DNA from: Clostridiaceae bacterium
GTDB taxonomy: Bacteria > Bacillota > Clostridia > DSM-8532
DNA: 64,000 nt
Reading direction: 5' to 3'
Assembly: GCA_012521705.1 (NCBI GenBank)
Contig: JAAYLX010000030.1
Coordinates: forward strand, 1-64,000
The position numbers were made by a program, and so were the translations under genes. Positions 45,727-54,205 of the stretch are shown here, in pieces; position 1 is the first letter of the stretch; each line of letters opens with the position of its first letter. A model generated the notes under the pieces. It saw only the letters and a program-made list of their open reading frames with translations. It did no database searches and was not told where the DNA came from.

Positions 45727-46672
45727 TGCAAATTCGGTCAAGAGGGTTGTAAAGCAGCAGAGGCCTCTTGTTGTTCTTATAATTTTGAGTGTCGTCATGT
45801 CCGTATTGAATAACCGATTCTGGACTGTGGACAATATACTGACTGTTTTGAGACAGTCATCAATTAACGGCGTTATTGCAGCAGGTATGACTTTCGCCAT
45901 ACTGATCGGAGGAATTGACCTTTCTGTCGGTTCGGTTCTTGCCATCTGCGGCGCCATTGCTGCAACGCTGATATCATCGGGAATGCATGTTGTTCCTGTA
46001 ATACTTATTACATTGTTATTAGGCCTCATGGTCGGGTTAGTCAACGGATTGCTTATCAGTAAAGGCCGGCTTCAGCCATTTATCGCGACACTGGGCACCA
46101 TGTCCCTGTTAAGAGGATTTACACTTGTTTACACAAACGGAAAACCTATCAGCAGCCGTGGCGGAGTCTGGTCAGAAGCATTTTCCCAAATTGGTACAGG
46201 TTATTTCCTGAAGCTTCCTGTTCCTGTCTACATAATGCTTTTCGTCTTTCTCGTAGCTTACTATGTCCTTCGTCATCTGAGGATAGGCCGCTACATCTAT
46301 GCGCTGGGCTCAAATGAAGAAGCTACCATGTATTCAGCCATCAAAACAGACAGAGTTAAAATCTTTGTTTACTGTGCTTCAGGTATTCTGGCAGCATTGG
46401 CAGGAATTATATTGACTTCAAGACTCGGGTCGGCACAGCCAACAGCAGGCGCCGGATACGAGATGGATGCAATAGCAGCGGTAGTTCTCGGTGGAACCAG
46501 TATGGCGGGCGGTATCGGCACAATTTCCGGAACAGCCATTGGCGTATTGATAATAGGAATTCTTAATAATGCATTAAACTTACTCCAGGTACCTTCCTAT
46601 TATCAGGATGTTGCCAAAGGAGCAGTTATTCTGATTGCAGTCTTGCTCGACAGGAAACAGAAGTCAAGATAA
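45695..46672 (+). CDS. rbsC: ribose ABC transporter permease
   Basis: A 325-residue permease of the carbohydrate uptake transporter-2 family with about eight to ten membrane helices. Family marks are GGIDLSVGS near 72 and the long loop to GAGYEMDAIAAVVLGGTSMAGGIG near 255 (EMDAIAAVVLGG is the coupling-helix region). It overlaps the rbsA end by 32 bases. Start choice is uncertain: ATG 45695 or ATG 45707 four codons in, both with only fair ribosome binding sites. Confidence 0.93.
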   Translation: MCAKMQKISFDANSVKRVVKQQRPLVVLIILSVVMSVLNNRFWTVDNILTVLRQSSINGVIAAGMTFAILIGGIDLSVGSVLAICGAIAATLISSGMHVVPVILITLLLGLMVGLVNGLLISKGRLQPFIATLGTMSLLRGFTLVYTNGKPISSRGGVWSEAFSQIGTGYFLKLPVPVYIMLFVFLVAYYVLRHLRIGRYIYALGSNEEATMYSAIKTDRVKIFVYCASGILAALAGIILTSRLGSAQPTAGAGYEMDAIAAVVLGGTSMAGGIGTISGTAIGVLIIGILNNALNLLQVPSYYQDVAKGAVILIAVLLDRKQKSR

Positions 46673-46785
46673 TACCATCGTTTAAATTATTCCGTGACTT
46701 TAAGCTAAATTCCAAATTTCATGTGCTCTTAAATCCGCAAGGATTGGAGATAAATTAAAAACTAATTTTAAGGAGGAAAAAGAAA

Positions 46786-47733
46786 ATGAAAAAAATCTTG
46801 GTATGGTTACTTGCACTAACTATGATTATTGGTATGGTTGGCTGCGGCAAACCATCAACAAATGAACCTACTACTTCCACAGAACCGACTACATCCGGTG
46901 AACCATCTGGAGCACCTGCAGAAAAAGCTACCATAGGTCTTGTAATTTCAACCCTGAACAATCCTTTCTTTGTTGACTTAAAAGACGGAGCTCAGGCAAA
47001 AGCAGATGAGCTTGGCGCAAAACTCATCGTGCTCGATTCACAGGATGACTCAGCTATAGAAATGTCAAATGTTGAGGACCTGATTACCCAAAAAGTTGAC
47101 CTCATTCTGATTAACCCAACTGATTCCGATGCAGTAGGCAACGCAGTTGCGGCTGCCAACAAAGCCGGTATCCCTGTTGTCACCCTTGACAGATCAGCAA
47201 ACTCCGGTGATGTAGTTGCTCATATCGCTTCCGACAACGTAGCAGGCGGAAAAATGGCTGGTGAATTCATAATTGAAAAACTTGGCGGCAAGGGTAAAGT
47301 AGTTGAACTTGAAGGCGTTCCCGGTACATCTGCAGCAAGAGATCGCGGTCAGGGCTTCAATGACGCTATAAAAGGAAGCTCCATCGAAGTTGTTGCAAGG
47401 CAGACAGCTAACTTCGACAGAGCTCAGGGATTGTCCGTTATGGAAAATATTCTTCAGGCACAGCCCGAAATTGATGCCGTATTCGCTCACAACGACGAAA
47501 TGGCATTGGGCGCCCTGGAAGCTATTAAAGCATCCGGAAGAGACATCATGATCGTCGGCTTTGACGCAACTGATGATGCTGTCAAGGCCGTTAACGAAGG
47601 ATTTATGGCTGCTACTGTTCAACAGCTTCCTAAAGAAATCGGTGGCAAAGGCGTTGATATCGCTATGAAGGTTCTCGCCGGAGAAAAAGTAGATTCATAT
47701 ATTCCTGTTGATTTGCAGCTTGTTACTAAATAA
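46786..47733 (+). CDS. rbsB: ribose-binding lipoprotein
   Basis: A 315-residue exported receptor. The signal peptide ends in a lipobox (GMVGC, Cys at about 20), followed by a Thr/Pro/Ser linker and the two-lobe binding domain. All residues that contact ribose in E. coli RbsB are kept: Asn and two Phe in STLNNPFFV, Asn in NPTDSDAV, Asp-Arg in TLDRS, Arg in SAARDRG, Phe in TANFDRAQG, Asn in AHNDEMAL, Phe-Asp in VGFDATD and Gln in TVQQLP. AAGGAGG lies about nine bases upstream. The 113-base gap after rbsC and the terminator after it make it the last gene. Confidence 0.95.
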   Translation: MKKILVWLLALTMIIGMVGCGKPSTNEPTTSTEPTTSGEPSGAPAEKATIGLVISTLNNPFFVDLKDGAQAKADELGAKLIVLDSQDDSAIEMSNVEDLITQKVDLILINPTDSDAVGNAVAAANKAGIPVVTLDRSANSGDVVAHIASDNVAGGKMAGEFIIEKLGGKGKVVELEGVPGTSAARDRGQGFNDAIKGSSIEVVARQTANFDRAQGLSVMENILQAQPEIDAVFAHNDEMALGALEAIKASGRDIMIVGFDATDDAVKAVNEGFMAATVQQLPKEIGGKGVDIAMKVLAGEKVDSYIPVDLQLVTK

Positions 47734-47834
47734 AATCCTTATTCCCTCCCCCGTATTTTCACTTCTATTTCTATTGTACTTTGTTTTTAAGCATGTGTAA
47801 ATCATGCCGGGGTACAATCAAATCAGCACATCTG

Positions 47835-47877
47835 AAAGCAAAGAATCTGGCTGAATATCTGCCAGATTCTTTGCTTT
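47835..47877 (+). terminator. terminator of the ribose operon
   Basis: A perfect 17-bp stem (47835-47851 with 47861-47877) around a 9-base loop, followed by TTTAT. It may also stop the leftward cotJ transcript. Confidence 0.85.
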
Positions 47878-47896
47878 TTATATGACTTTTTCTTAT

Positions 47897-48490
47897 TTAT
47901 TTTTTCATCTTGCCATAAGAGAACCTCTTTTTGTCACTCAGGTAGTCCTGTACATAGCGAAGCGCTTCACCAAAGCGCTGGAAGTGAACGATTTCCCTTT
48001 CCCTTAAAAATCTCAGAGGCTGTATAACATCCGGGTCATCTGCCAAGTTAAGGAGATATTCGTATGTAGATCTGGCTTTTTGTTCGGCTGCCAAATTTTC
48101 ATAAAGGTCAGTCCTCGGGTCTCCTTTTGACTGGAAGTATTTCGCTGAAAAAGGAGTGCCGGCAGCCTGAACCGGATATGTGCCTTTGCCGTGGTCGACA
48201 TAATATGGCTCATATCCGCTTCCTTTAATGTCTTCAATGCTTGCATTCTTTGTAAGCTGTGCGACCATTGATTGTATCATTTCGAAATGAGCAAGTTCCT
48301 CTGTGCCTATATCATTCAAGGTAGCTTTAGCCATAGGAGTAACCATTGATGGACGCTGGCTCAGATATCTCAGTGATGCAGCCAATTCTCCGTCAGGACC
48401 GCCAAATTGTGTGATAATAAGTCTTGCCATTCTTGGATCCGGTCTTTTAATTTTTACCGGGAACTGCAATTTTTTATCATAAATCCACAT
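47897..48490 (-). CDS. cotJC: spore coat protein CotJC (manganese-catalase-like)
   Basis: A 197-residue protein of the Mn-catalase family, starting MWIYDKKLQFPVKI. It has the helical-bundle metal residues: Glu in GPDGELAASLRYL near 33, EELAHFEM near 66-73, then EQKARSTYEYLL and REREIVHFQRF in the second half. In B. subtilis the CotJ proteins join the inner coat under mother-cell control. The frame opens further upstream, but AAGGTGA eight bases before the ATG at 48490 decides the start. Catalase activity is possible but not shown. Confidence 0.92.
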   Translation of the reverse strand: MWIYDKKLQFPVKIKRPDPRMARLIITQFGGPDGELAASLRYLSQRPSMVTPMAKATLNDIGTEELAHFEMIQSMVAQLTKNASIEDIKGSGYEPYYVDHGKGTYPVQAAGTPFSAKYFQSKGDPRTDLYENLAAEQKARSTYEYLLNLADDPDVIQPLRFLREREIVHFQRFGEALRYVQDYLSDKKRFSYGKMKK

Positions 48491-48764
48491 TACACTCATC
48501 ACCTTCCAAATCAAAGTTAAACTTGTACTGCCACGGCCACGGGTTTTCAATCCATCTCCATGGAGAATCACTGATATTCTGAGGAGTCAGCATTCCATAT
48601 GTGCGTTCATATTCTTCTCTTAATTCTTTTGCCCGTTTAACGACATTATTGTATTTTTGTATGGCGTCTCTGTCGGTGGGATGGGTATTCAGATAAAGCT
48701 GAAGATCGAGTGCATAAAAATCAAGAACTGAAATTATTTTCAATAATTCGTCTCTATTCATCAT
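48477..48764 (-). CDS. cotJB: spore coat protein CotJB
   Basis: A 95-residue small acidic coat protein with MNRDELLKIISVLDFYALDLQLYLN at the front (split by family as NRDELL and DFYALDLQLYLN) and a Trp-rich end SPWRWIENPWPWQY typical of CotJB. Two adjacent ATGs (48764 and 48761) follow a GAGG nine to twelve bases upstream. It overlaps cotJA in front and cotJC behind. Confidence 0.9.
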   Translation of the reverse strand: MMNRDELLKIISVLDFYALDLQLYLNTHPTDRDAIQKYNNVVKRAKELREEYERTYGMLTPQNISDSPWRWIENPWPWQYKFNFDLEGDECNVDL

Positions 48765-48975
48765 CGCAATCATCCTCTCTGCCTTTTCTCTCCCACCCGT
48801 AGACATCGTACAGTTCAGGGAAAATGGTTCCTTTTCTGAAGCCGTCCAACGGCCGGAAAGTATTACACAGCTTCTGGAAAGGGACATATGCATGGGCCAA
48901 CTGTACATTGTGTAATGACTGTTCCTGAGGTATGCAGGTCGCTAATGGTTTTGCTACTGTCATATCTTCATTCAT
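48754..48975 (-). CDS. cotJA: spore coat protein CotJA
   Basis: A 73-residue coat-associated protein with LAHAYVPFQKLCNTFRPLDG in the middle and FPELYDVY near the end, both typical of CotJA. GGGGAGA precedes the ATG. It is first in cotJABC, which is assembled as one complex in the coat. Confidence 0.9.
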   Translation of the reverse strand: MNEDMTVAKPLATCIPQEQSLHNVQLAHAYVPFQKLCNTFRPLDGFRKGTIFPELYDVYGWERKGREDDCDDE

Positions 48976-49011
48976 AAAAATCTCCCCTCATAATTGGATA
49001 AGCTTATATTT

Positions 49012-49042
49012 TATAGTATGCATTGACAAAAACAGTGTTCCT
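49012..49042 (-). promoter_or_regulatory. candidate sporulation promoter of cotJABC
   Basis: Minus-strand CATACTATA (49012-49020) fits the mother-cell sigma-K -10 consensus CATAnnnTA, is close to the sigma-E -10, and has an AC about 16 bases upstream. B. subtilis cotJ is sigma-E dependent. The site is 37 bases before the cotJA start. Confidence 0.4.
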
Positions 49043-49222
49043 TCATGGAGCACGATAAAAAATGAATTATCCTCAGACGTGTCCATCTTTTTATGCTCCA
49101 AAATTCGCACTATGACTTGTTCAGGACTATGAAATTCCTTCCTTCAGGGAAATGTTTATTGTGAATATTTTGATAATTTTATAATATTATCTATTGTGCT
49201 AAAAAATAAGGAGGGAATTGTA

Positions 49223-50122
49223 GTGTTGTCAAAACAGGAGTACATTGGTGTTTCTATAGAAGTGAATCTGTTCTTCATGCGAATCATGAAAGAACATTTA
49301 TTTTTTATAGAAACGAATTTACAACCCATTCAAATCGTCAATATTGTTGAAGCCAGCAGGCTTAAGCGAAATTTTGAACAATTGCTCAGCGAGACCGTTC
49401 ATTATGCCAATGGCGTCGTCCCCGATAATATTCTCAAGTCCGGGGAAATTGTCACATCCTTTACCCTTAAAGCGGAAGAAACCACCGCGATGCTTACAGG
49501 TGCGAATATCAATACAGACATTACAAAGAAAGAATATGAATTGGTGAAAAATACATACCAAAATTATGAAGATTCGCTTGAAAGTATTATTAATAATATA
49601 AACAGACGGGCTTACGGTGTGCTGCAGGAGGTCATTACATTTAAAAAGAAAATCCTGACCATGGTTTCAGAATGCCGCCTTTTTATAAATCTTTATCCTG
49701 AACTGTTGGAACATCTTATCCGTGAAGCAGTATATTATCAAAAAATACTAAGATCTCTCCTTGACAGAAACATATCAAAATCAATCCTGTGCGATGAACT
49801 TAACTTCTGGAACCACATAATGGAGGAACATGCCCAGTTTATTAACGGTTTTCTCGATCCGACTGAAAAAAATTACAAAGCAATTATGCAGAGCACGGCA
49901 AAAAAATTCGAAAAACTGGTGGAGGAATGTATCAGAACCGCTGAAAATAAAATGATACAAAAAAGTCTGGAGTCAACCGAGGACTTCAGGTATTTTAAGA
50001 AACAAGCCACTGAAGGTATATTGAAATGCCAGATAAAATCCATAATCCCCCCCTTACTGGCAGATCATGTTTTGCGAGAAGCCAATCATTATTTAAGATT
50101 ATTAAAAGCTATGGGAAGTTAA
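49223..50122 (+). CDS. DUF2935 domain protein
   Basis: A 299-residue helical protein of the DUF2935 family, with two four-helix halves carrying His/Glu pairs: MKEHLFFIE near 22, REAVYYQK near 171, EEHAQFING near 205 and REANHYLRLLKA at the end. These positions would suit metal binding, as in hemerythrin- or ferritin-like folds, but function is unknown. A GTG at 49223 is the start, with GGAGGG seven bases upstream; an in-frame GTG at 49196 has none. Neighbouring cot genes suggest a spore link. Confidence 0.75.
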   Translation: MLSKQEYIGVSIEVNLFFMRIMKEHLFFIETNLQPIQIVNIVEASRLKRNFEQLLSETVHYANGVVPDNILKSGEIVTSFTLKAEETTAMLTGANINTDITKKEYELVKNTYQNYEDSLESIINNINRRAYGVLQEVITFKKKILTMVSECRLFINLYPELLEHLIREAVYYQKILRSLLDRNISKSILCDELNFWNHIMEEHAQFINGFLDPTEKNYKAIMQSTAKKFEKLVEECIRTAENKMIQKSLESTEDFRYFKKQATEGILKCQIKSIIPPLLADHVLREANHYLRLLKAMGS

Positions 50123-50154
50123 TATAACAGGTTTGTGTTTTATTTGATAATAAT

Positions 50155-50224
50155 TGATGTTCAGATCTATTGCCTGACGCATTAATTTATTCCTGCGGGA
50201 AGGACGGCAAGGATCTGAACATCA
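50155..50224. repeat. long imperfect hairpin between convergent genes
   Basis: Perfect 13-bp arms (50155-50167 and 50212-50224, TGATGTTCAGATC and complement) are extended inward by TTGCC and GGCAA. The loop is about 31 bases. No T run follows on either strand, so it is not a standard terminator. Confidence 0.6.
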
Positions 50225-50243
50225 TATCATACACATATTATTT

Positions 50244-50807
50244 TTACTGGGTGGGGTACATACCTTTACTGTGCATGTAATTAAATATAGCTTCTCCGTG
50301 TTGCTGCTCTTCTTTTTGGATATGGTTCAGAATATTTCGTATCTGAGGGTTTCTGAACTCGAAAATTGCAGTGTCATAGGTACTGGAGACATGTTTTTCA
50401 GTCATCAGCATATCCATGCAAAGGTCTTTGTCAGAGTTCTGGTAGCCCTGAGTTCCACCCTGGGGCATAAAGCTTCCCTGTTGCTGCTGCGATTGTTGGG
50501 CTTGTTGCTGTTGCTGCTGGTTTTGCTGTGCCATCTGCGGCTGTTGCTGTGCTTGCTGTTGTTGCTGCGGTTGCTGTTGCTGATTTGCATTTCCCCCTCC
50601 CTGCTGGTTTACTGCGGGAATTTGGCCCGACAGAAGCTGGTTGATTGTATTCAGGTGCTCCCTTTCTATATTGGCATTATTATTGAAAAGGGCTTTCAAT
50701 TGGGGGTCTGAAGCCAAATTCGCATAGTTGGTATACTTTTGTATGCATAACTGTTCATGGGTTTTCTGGTCCTCAAGCAAGTACCTTTCCTTCGTAGTAA
50801 GATTCAT
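50244..50807 (-). CDS. CotF-family spore coat protein with Gln-rich insert
   Basis: A 187-residue protein of the coat F family. An N-terminal helical part (KERYLLEDQKTHEQL) and a C-terminal part (DMLMTEKHVSSTYDTA, then EEQQHGEAIFNYMHSKGMYP) form the usual ferritin-like bundle. Between them, residues about 68-118 are almost only Gln with a few Pro, Ala, Met and Asn, an insert normal CotF lacks. The ATG at 50807 has GGAGGTG about seven bases upstream; a longer frame to 50837 has no site. Confidence 0.85.
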   Translation of the reverse strand: MNLTTKERYLLEDQKTHEQLCIQKYTNYANLASDPQLKALFNNNANIEREHLNTINQLLSGQIPAVNQQGGGNANQQQQPQQQQQAQQQPQMAQQNQQQQQQAQQSQQQQGSFMPQGGTQGYQNSDKDLCMDMLMTEKHVSSTYDTAIFEFRNPQIRNILNHIQKEEQQHGEAIFNYMHSKGMYPTQ

Positions 50808-50987
50808 TTTAAACACCTCCGCGCATAGTATTTTCAAATGGATAGAATTTATACCAACCCCTCTGACCTCTTAGTCGTCCGGTAAAAGGATTCAAAATAT
50901 TGTTTTTGCCGTGACTTTTTTGCCGACAATATTTATTGGCAGGGACAAAAAGTGTATAATAGACTGGATATGGAAAGGGGTTAAAAG

Positions 50988-52334
50988 ATGAGTGGTTCAA
51001 TGAAAGCATTTGTTCTTGGTATGGCCAGAAGCGGATACGAGGCAGCCAGGTTTTTGGTAAGCAAAGGTTACAATGTAATAGTCAATGACGCAAAAACAGA
51101 GCAAAATCCGGACCATATAAAAGAATTGCAGGAGCTTGGCGTTGAGCTTGTTTTGGGAAGCCATCCCGATGAAATATTTGACGGTTCTTTTGAGCTTCTT
51201 GTTAAAAATCCGGGAATTCCAAACAACCATCCCTACGTTGAAAAAGCAAAGACATTCGGTATTCCTGTTATAAATGAACTTGAACTTGCTTACCGCTATT
51301 TCCCTAAGGGAGTAAAAATAATCGGCGTCACAGGAACCAATGGCAAGACCACCACAACAACCATTATCTATAAATTTCTTGAAGAAGCCTCTAAAAGCGT
51401 GTATTTGATGGGCAACATCGGTTATCCGGTCTGCTCTTTTGTTCCCCGGCTGAAAGATGGAGATATTGCAGTTATGGAGGTATCAGACCACCAGCTTTGC
51501 AATGTTATTGAGTTTAAGACCGATGTATCGGTCCTGACAAATATTTATGAAGCCCATATAGATTTTCACGGTTCATACGAGAACTACAAAAATATCAAGA
51601 AAAGGATATTCAATCACCATACAGAAAGTGATGTCGCAATCCTCAACCTTGACAATAAGGAAGTACTTACACTTACAGATGATATAAAATCCGAGAAGAA
51701 GTACTTTTCATCCGGTCAGGTCAATGAAAACGGCTGCTCGATCTCTGATAATTATATTTGCTACAGGAATGAGAAAATAATAGCCCTTGATGAAGTCAAA
51801 ATAAAGGGAAGGCACAATTACGAAAATGCAATGGCCGCGATACTGGCTGTCAAGGAGTTTGGCGTTGCCAACAGCGTGATAGTCAGGGTTTTAAAATCCT
51901 TTGGCGGCGTAGAACACCGTATGGAATTCGTTGAAACCATAAATGGTGTGGATTACTACAATGATTCCAAGTCAACCAATATTACTTCCACCCAGATTGC
52001 CCTGGCATCCTTTGAAAGGCCGACAGTACTTCTTTTGGGCGGCCTTGACAGAGGTCACAGTTTTGATGAACTTAAAGGATATTTGAAGAATGTCAAACTC
52101 ATTGTGGCGTACGGTGAAACCAGGCTGAGAATTGAGAGCTTTGCCAAAGAGTGTGTCATCCCCTGCAAAGTAACCAATACCCTGAAAGAGGCTACAAATG
52201 AGGCTTATGAATCTTCCGAGCCCGGTGATGTTGTTCTTTTGAGCCCGGCATGCGCTTCCTGGGACCAGTATGATAATTTTGAAATCAGGGGTAATGAGTT
52301 TAAGAACTTTGTAAGGGAATTGAGCAACAAATAA
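50988..52334 (+). CDS. murD: UDP-N-acetylmuramoyl-L-alanine-D-glutamate ligase (MurD, divergent group)
   Basis: A 448-residue Mur ligase that adds D-glutamate to UDP-MurNAc-L-Ala in the cytoplasm. The ATP loop VTGTNGKTTTT is near 114, NIYEAHIDFHGSYENY near 184 carries the His after the carbamoyl-Lys region, and YNDSKSTN near 322 is typical of MurD. Where textbook MurD has a SSFQL motif this one has SDHQL near 165. The gene stands outside a division-and-cell-wall cluster and converges on murI, which makes its D-Glu substrate. AAAGGGG precedes the ATG. Confidence 0.88.
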   Translation: MSGSMKAFVLGMARSGYEAARFLVSKGYNVIVNDAKTEQNPDHIKELQELGVELVLGSHPDEIFDGSFELLVKNPGIPNNHPYVEKAKTFGIPVINELELAYRYFPKGVKIIGVTGTNGKTTTTTIIYKFLEEASKSVYLMGNIGYPVCSFVPRLKDGDIAVMEVSDHQLCNVIEFKTDVSVLTNIYEAHIDFHGSYENYKNIKKRIFNHHTESDVAILNLDNKEVLTLTDDIKSEKKYFSSGQVNENGCSISDNYICYRNEKIIALDEVKIKGRHNYENAMAAILAVKEFGVANSVIVRVLKSFGGVEHRMEFVETINGVDYYNDSKSTNITSTQIALASFERPTVLLLGGLDRGHSFDELKGYLKNVKLIVAYGETRLRIESFAKECVIPCKVTNTLKEATNEAYESSEPGDVVLLSPACASWDQYDNFEIRGNEFKNFVRELSNK

Positions 52335-52358
52335 AACTATGATATTCAGAACAGTATA

Positions 52359-52392
52359 AAAAAGTACGGCTTTCTCCATTGCCGTACTTTTT
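52359..52392. terminator. bidirectional terminator between murD and murI
   Basis: A perfect 12-bp stem (52359-52370 with 52381-52392, AAAAAGTACGGC and complement) and 10-base loop end in a T run on both strands. Confidence 0.85.
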
Positions 52393-52450
52393 GTAATATT
52401 TGCTCTTTGAATGAATTATATTCTGTAATTTAACTTTCATGCTGTCTTAC

Positions 52451-53227
52451 TTATACAGTATCCTGATATATTATCCTCTCGTAATTATTGAGTAAATCCG
52501 GGTCAGTCACCTGTTTTCCAGATTGATAATAAACCACCGTGCCTTTTTCGCTGCTGTTATTAAGAATATTTCTTTCCTTCAAAATCTCGTACAGGTGGTT
52601 TACCGTACCCCTGTTTCCGTCAATGATATCAATATTCTTAGGTAATACCCTGGTCAACACTTTCCTGAACAGTGGAAAATGAGTACACCCTAAAACAACA
52701 GTACCGTACTGGTCAATATTTCGAGGAAGGATTTCCTTAATGTAGTTTTCCACTTCCGGGCCTTCAAACAAAAACCTCTCCGCAAACTCGACCAGTTTGG
52801 GAGCGGGCTGCATATCAACAAGGTGTTTCGTATCAAACCTTGAAACAAGGCTCTGGAATTTTTCCTCCTTAAGTGTCAGAGGAGTCGCAAGGGTAAGGAC
52901 TCTCTTGCCTTCATTATTGTTTTTTTCAACTGCCGGTTTAATGGCAGGTTCCATGCCTATAATAGGGAAATCATATACTTCCCTTAAACTTCTTACAGCT
53001 GCGCTTGTAGCAGTATTACAGGCTATAACCAAAGCTTTTATATGGTGCTTTACCAAAAACTCCACTGCCTTAAAGGTCAGCTCTTTTACTTCTTCTTTGG
53101 ATTTAGTACCATAGGGTGCGTTATCAGTATCCCCGAAATATATATAGTTTTCGTTAGGCAGGATTGTCAGCGCCTCTTTTAAGACTGACAATCCACCTAT
53201 TCCCGAATCAAAAAAGCCTATTTTCAT
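52451..53227 (-). CDS. murI: glutamate racemase
   Basis: A 258-residue enzyme interconverting L- and D-glutamate for peptidoglycan. Landmarks are FFDSGIGGLSVL at residues 5-16 with the catalytic Asp region, ACNTATSAA near 71 (first catalytic Cys) and VLGCTHFPLF near 180 (second Cys). MKIGFFDSG is the standard beginning, so I place the start at the ATG at 53227; a GTG at 53242 with GGGAG four bases upstream is the alternative. It is 20 bp after the beta-phosphoglucomutase gene. Confidence 0.92.
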   Translation of the reverse strand: MKIGFFDSGIGGLSVLKEALTILPNENYIYFGDTDNAPYGTKSKEEVKELTFKAVEFLVKHHIKALVIACNTATSAAVRSLREVYDFPIIGMEPAIKPAVEKNNNEGKRVLTLATPLTLKEEKFQSLVSRFDTKHLVDMQPAPKLVEFAERFLFEGPEVENYIKEILPRNIDQYGTVVLGCTHFPLFRKVLTRVLPKNIDIIDGNRGTVNHLYEILKERNILNNSSEKGTVVYYQSGKQVTDPDLLNNYERIIYQDTV

Positions 53228-53261
53228 GTGCAGTGATTCCACCAGACTCCCTGAGCCAAAA

Positions 53262-53915
53262 TTATTTTGCTTTTGAATTATATAGCTCTATTAAATCATT
53301 CAGGCTTAAATCCTTAACCGATGGTACCACCATATCCGCAATGGGCAGATTTTCTTTTGTACCGATACCAACAGCCAGCATTCCTGCTGCGTGAGCCGCT
53401 TCTATACCCGCATAAGCATCTTCTATTACTATGCAATCTTTCGGATCCAGCCCCAATTTTTCCGCTCCTAAAAGGAATACATCAGGTGCGGGCTTGCTCC
53501 TTTTAATATCTCTTCCGCCGACAATGGCGTCAAACAGTTCTTTTACCTGAAGCCTGGAAAGTACCAGATCAGTATTTTTGCTGACAGAGCCAATGGCAGT
53601 CTTGATATTATTTTTCCTCAATTCCGATAAAAATTCTATTACACCGGGAAATATGTCCTCGGGTACAATCTGCTGGCACATTTCAACATAATAGTCGTTC
53701 TTCTTGTTGGCAAGCCTTTCAATCTCTTCTTCATCCTTTATATCGGGGAAAAGCATCCTTGCACAGTCCAATCTTGAAACACCCTTGAACCGTTCATTAA
53801 ACTCTTTGTCAAAAGGTACCGAATATTCGTCGGCAAGACGTTTCCAGCAAAGATAATGGAATCCTGAAGTATCAGTAATTACACCATCTAAATCAAATAT
53901 GACTCCTTTTAGCAT
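53262..53915 (-). CDS. pgmB: beta-phosphoglucomutase
   Basis: A 217-residue HAD-superfamily enzyme turning beta-glucose 1-phosphate into glucose 6-phosphate. Motif I is FDLDGVITDT (Asp nucleophile at 8, acid/base Asp at 10), the cap has FKGVSRLDC near 44, motif II Ser is in IGSVSKN near 111 and Lys in KRSKPAPDVF near 140, with IEDAYAGIEAA as the metal site. The caps fit beta-PGM rather than other HAD enzymes. No sugar phosphorylase gene adjoins it. GAGGAG precedes the ATG. Confidence 0.87.
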   Translation of the reverse strand: MLKGVIFDLDGVITDTSGFHYLCWKRLADEYSVPFDKEFNERFKGVSRLDCARMLFPDIKDEEEIERLANKKNDYYVEMCQQIVPEDIFPGVIEFLSELRKNNIKTAIGSVSKNTDLVLSRLQVKELFDAIVGGRDIKRSKPAPDVFLLGAEKLGLDPKDCIVIEDAYAGIEAAHAAGMLAVGIGTKENLPIADMVVPSVKDLSLNDLIELYNSKAK

Positions 53916-54205
53916 CAGTTTTTCTCCTCTACAATTTATATTTTAATTTTAAAAGTAAGCTGTAACTGCCCAGTCTGCTCAAAATCATCCTTATTATACC
54001 ATCAGGATTAATCTGATTCTATACAACAATAATATAAATTAGGCCCCTCAAAACAGGGCATTATGACATATATTTCACGATTATTTTTTACATAAAGTTA
54101 ACATTGAGCTATCACAGATTTAATTGTAATCATCGATACTTTATATGTCGCCAAAATTCGGCTGAATATGATTCAACATTTTTTGATTTTGATTGGAGGA
54201 CAAGC
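53916..54205. other. intergenic region between divergent genes
   Basis: About 290 AT-rich bases. A minus-strand TATAAT (53993-53998) lies upstream of the beta-phosphoglucomutase start without a good -35. A near-perfect 17-base palindrome ATCAGGATTAATCTGAT lies beside it (54001-54017) and could be an operator. Confidence 0.4.

Noticed and set aside
46673-46785. Separate promoter for rbsB
   Set aside because: The 113-base gap has only a short weak stem and no acceptable -35/-10 pair; rbsB is best read as the last gene of the operon.
50430-50600. Short tandem repeats that might be a CRISPR or minisatellite
   Set aside because: The repetition is CAA/CAG codons of a Gln-rich protein, without spacers or fixed repeat length.
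50271-50711. Leu-rich 146-codon frame on the plus strand
   Set aside because: It is the complement of the Gln-rich CotF-type gene (CTG/TTG opposite CAG/CAA) and has no ribosome binding site.
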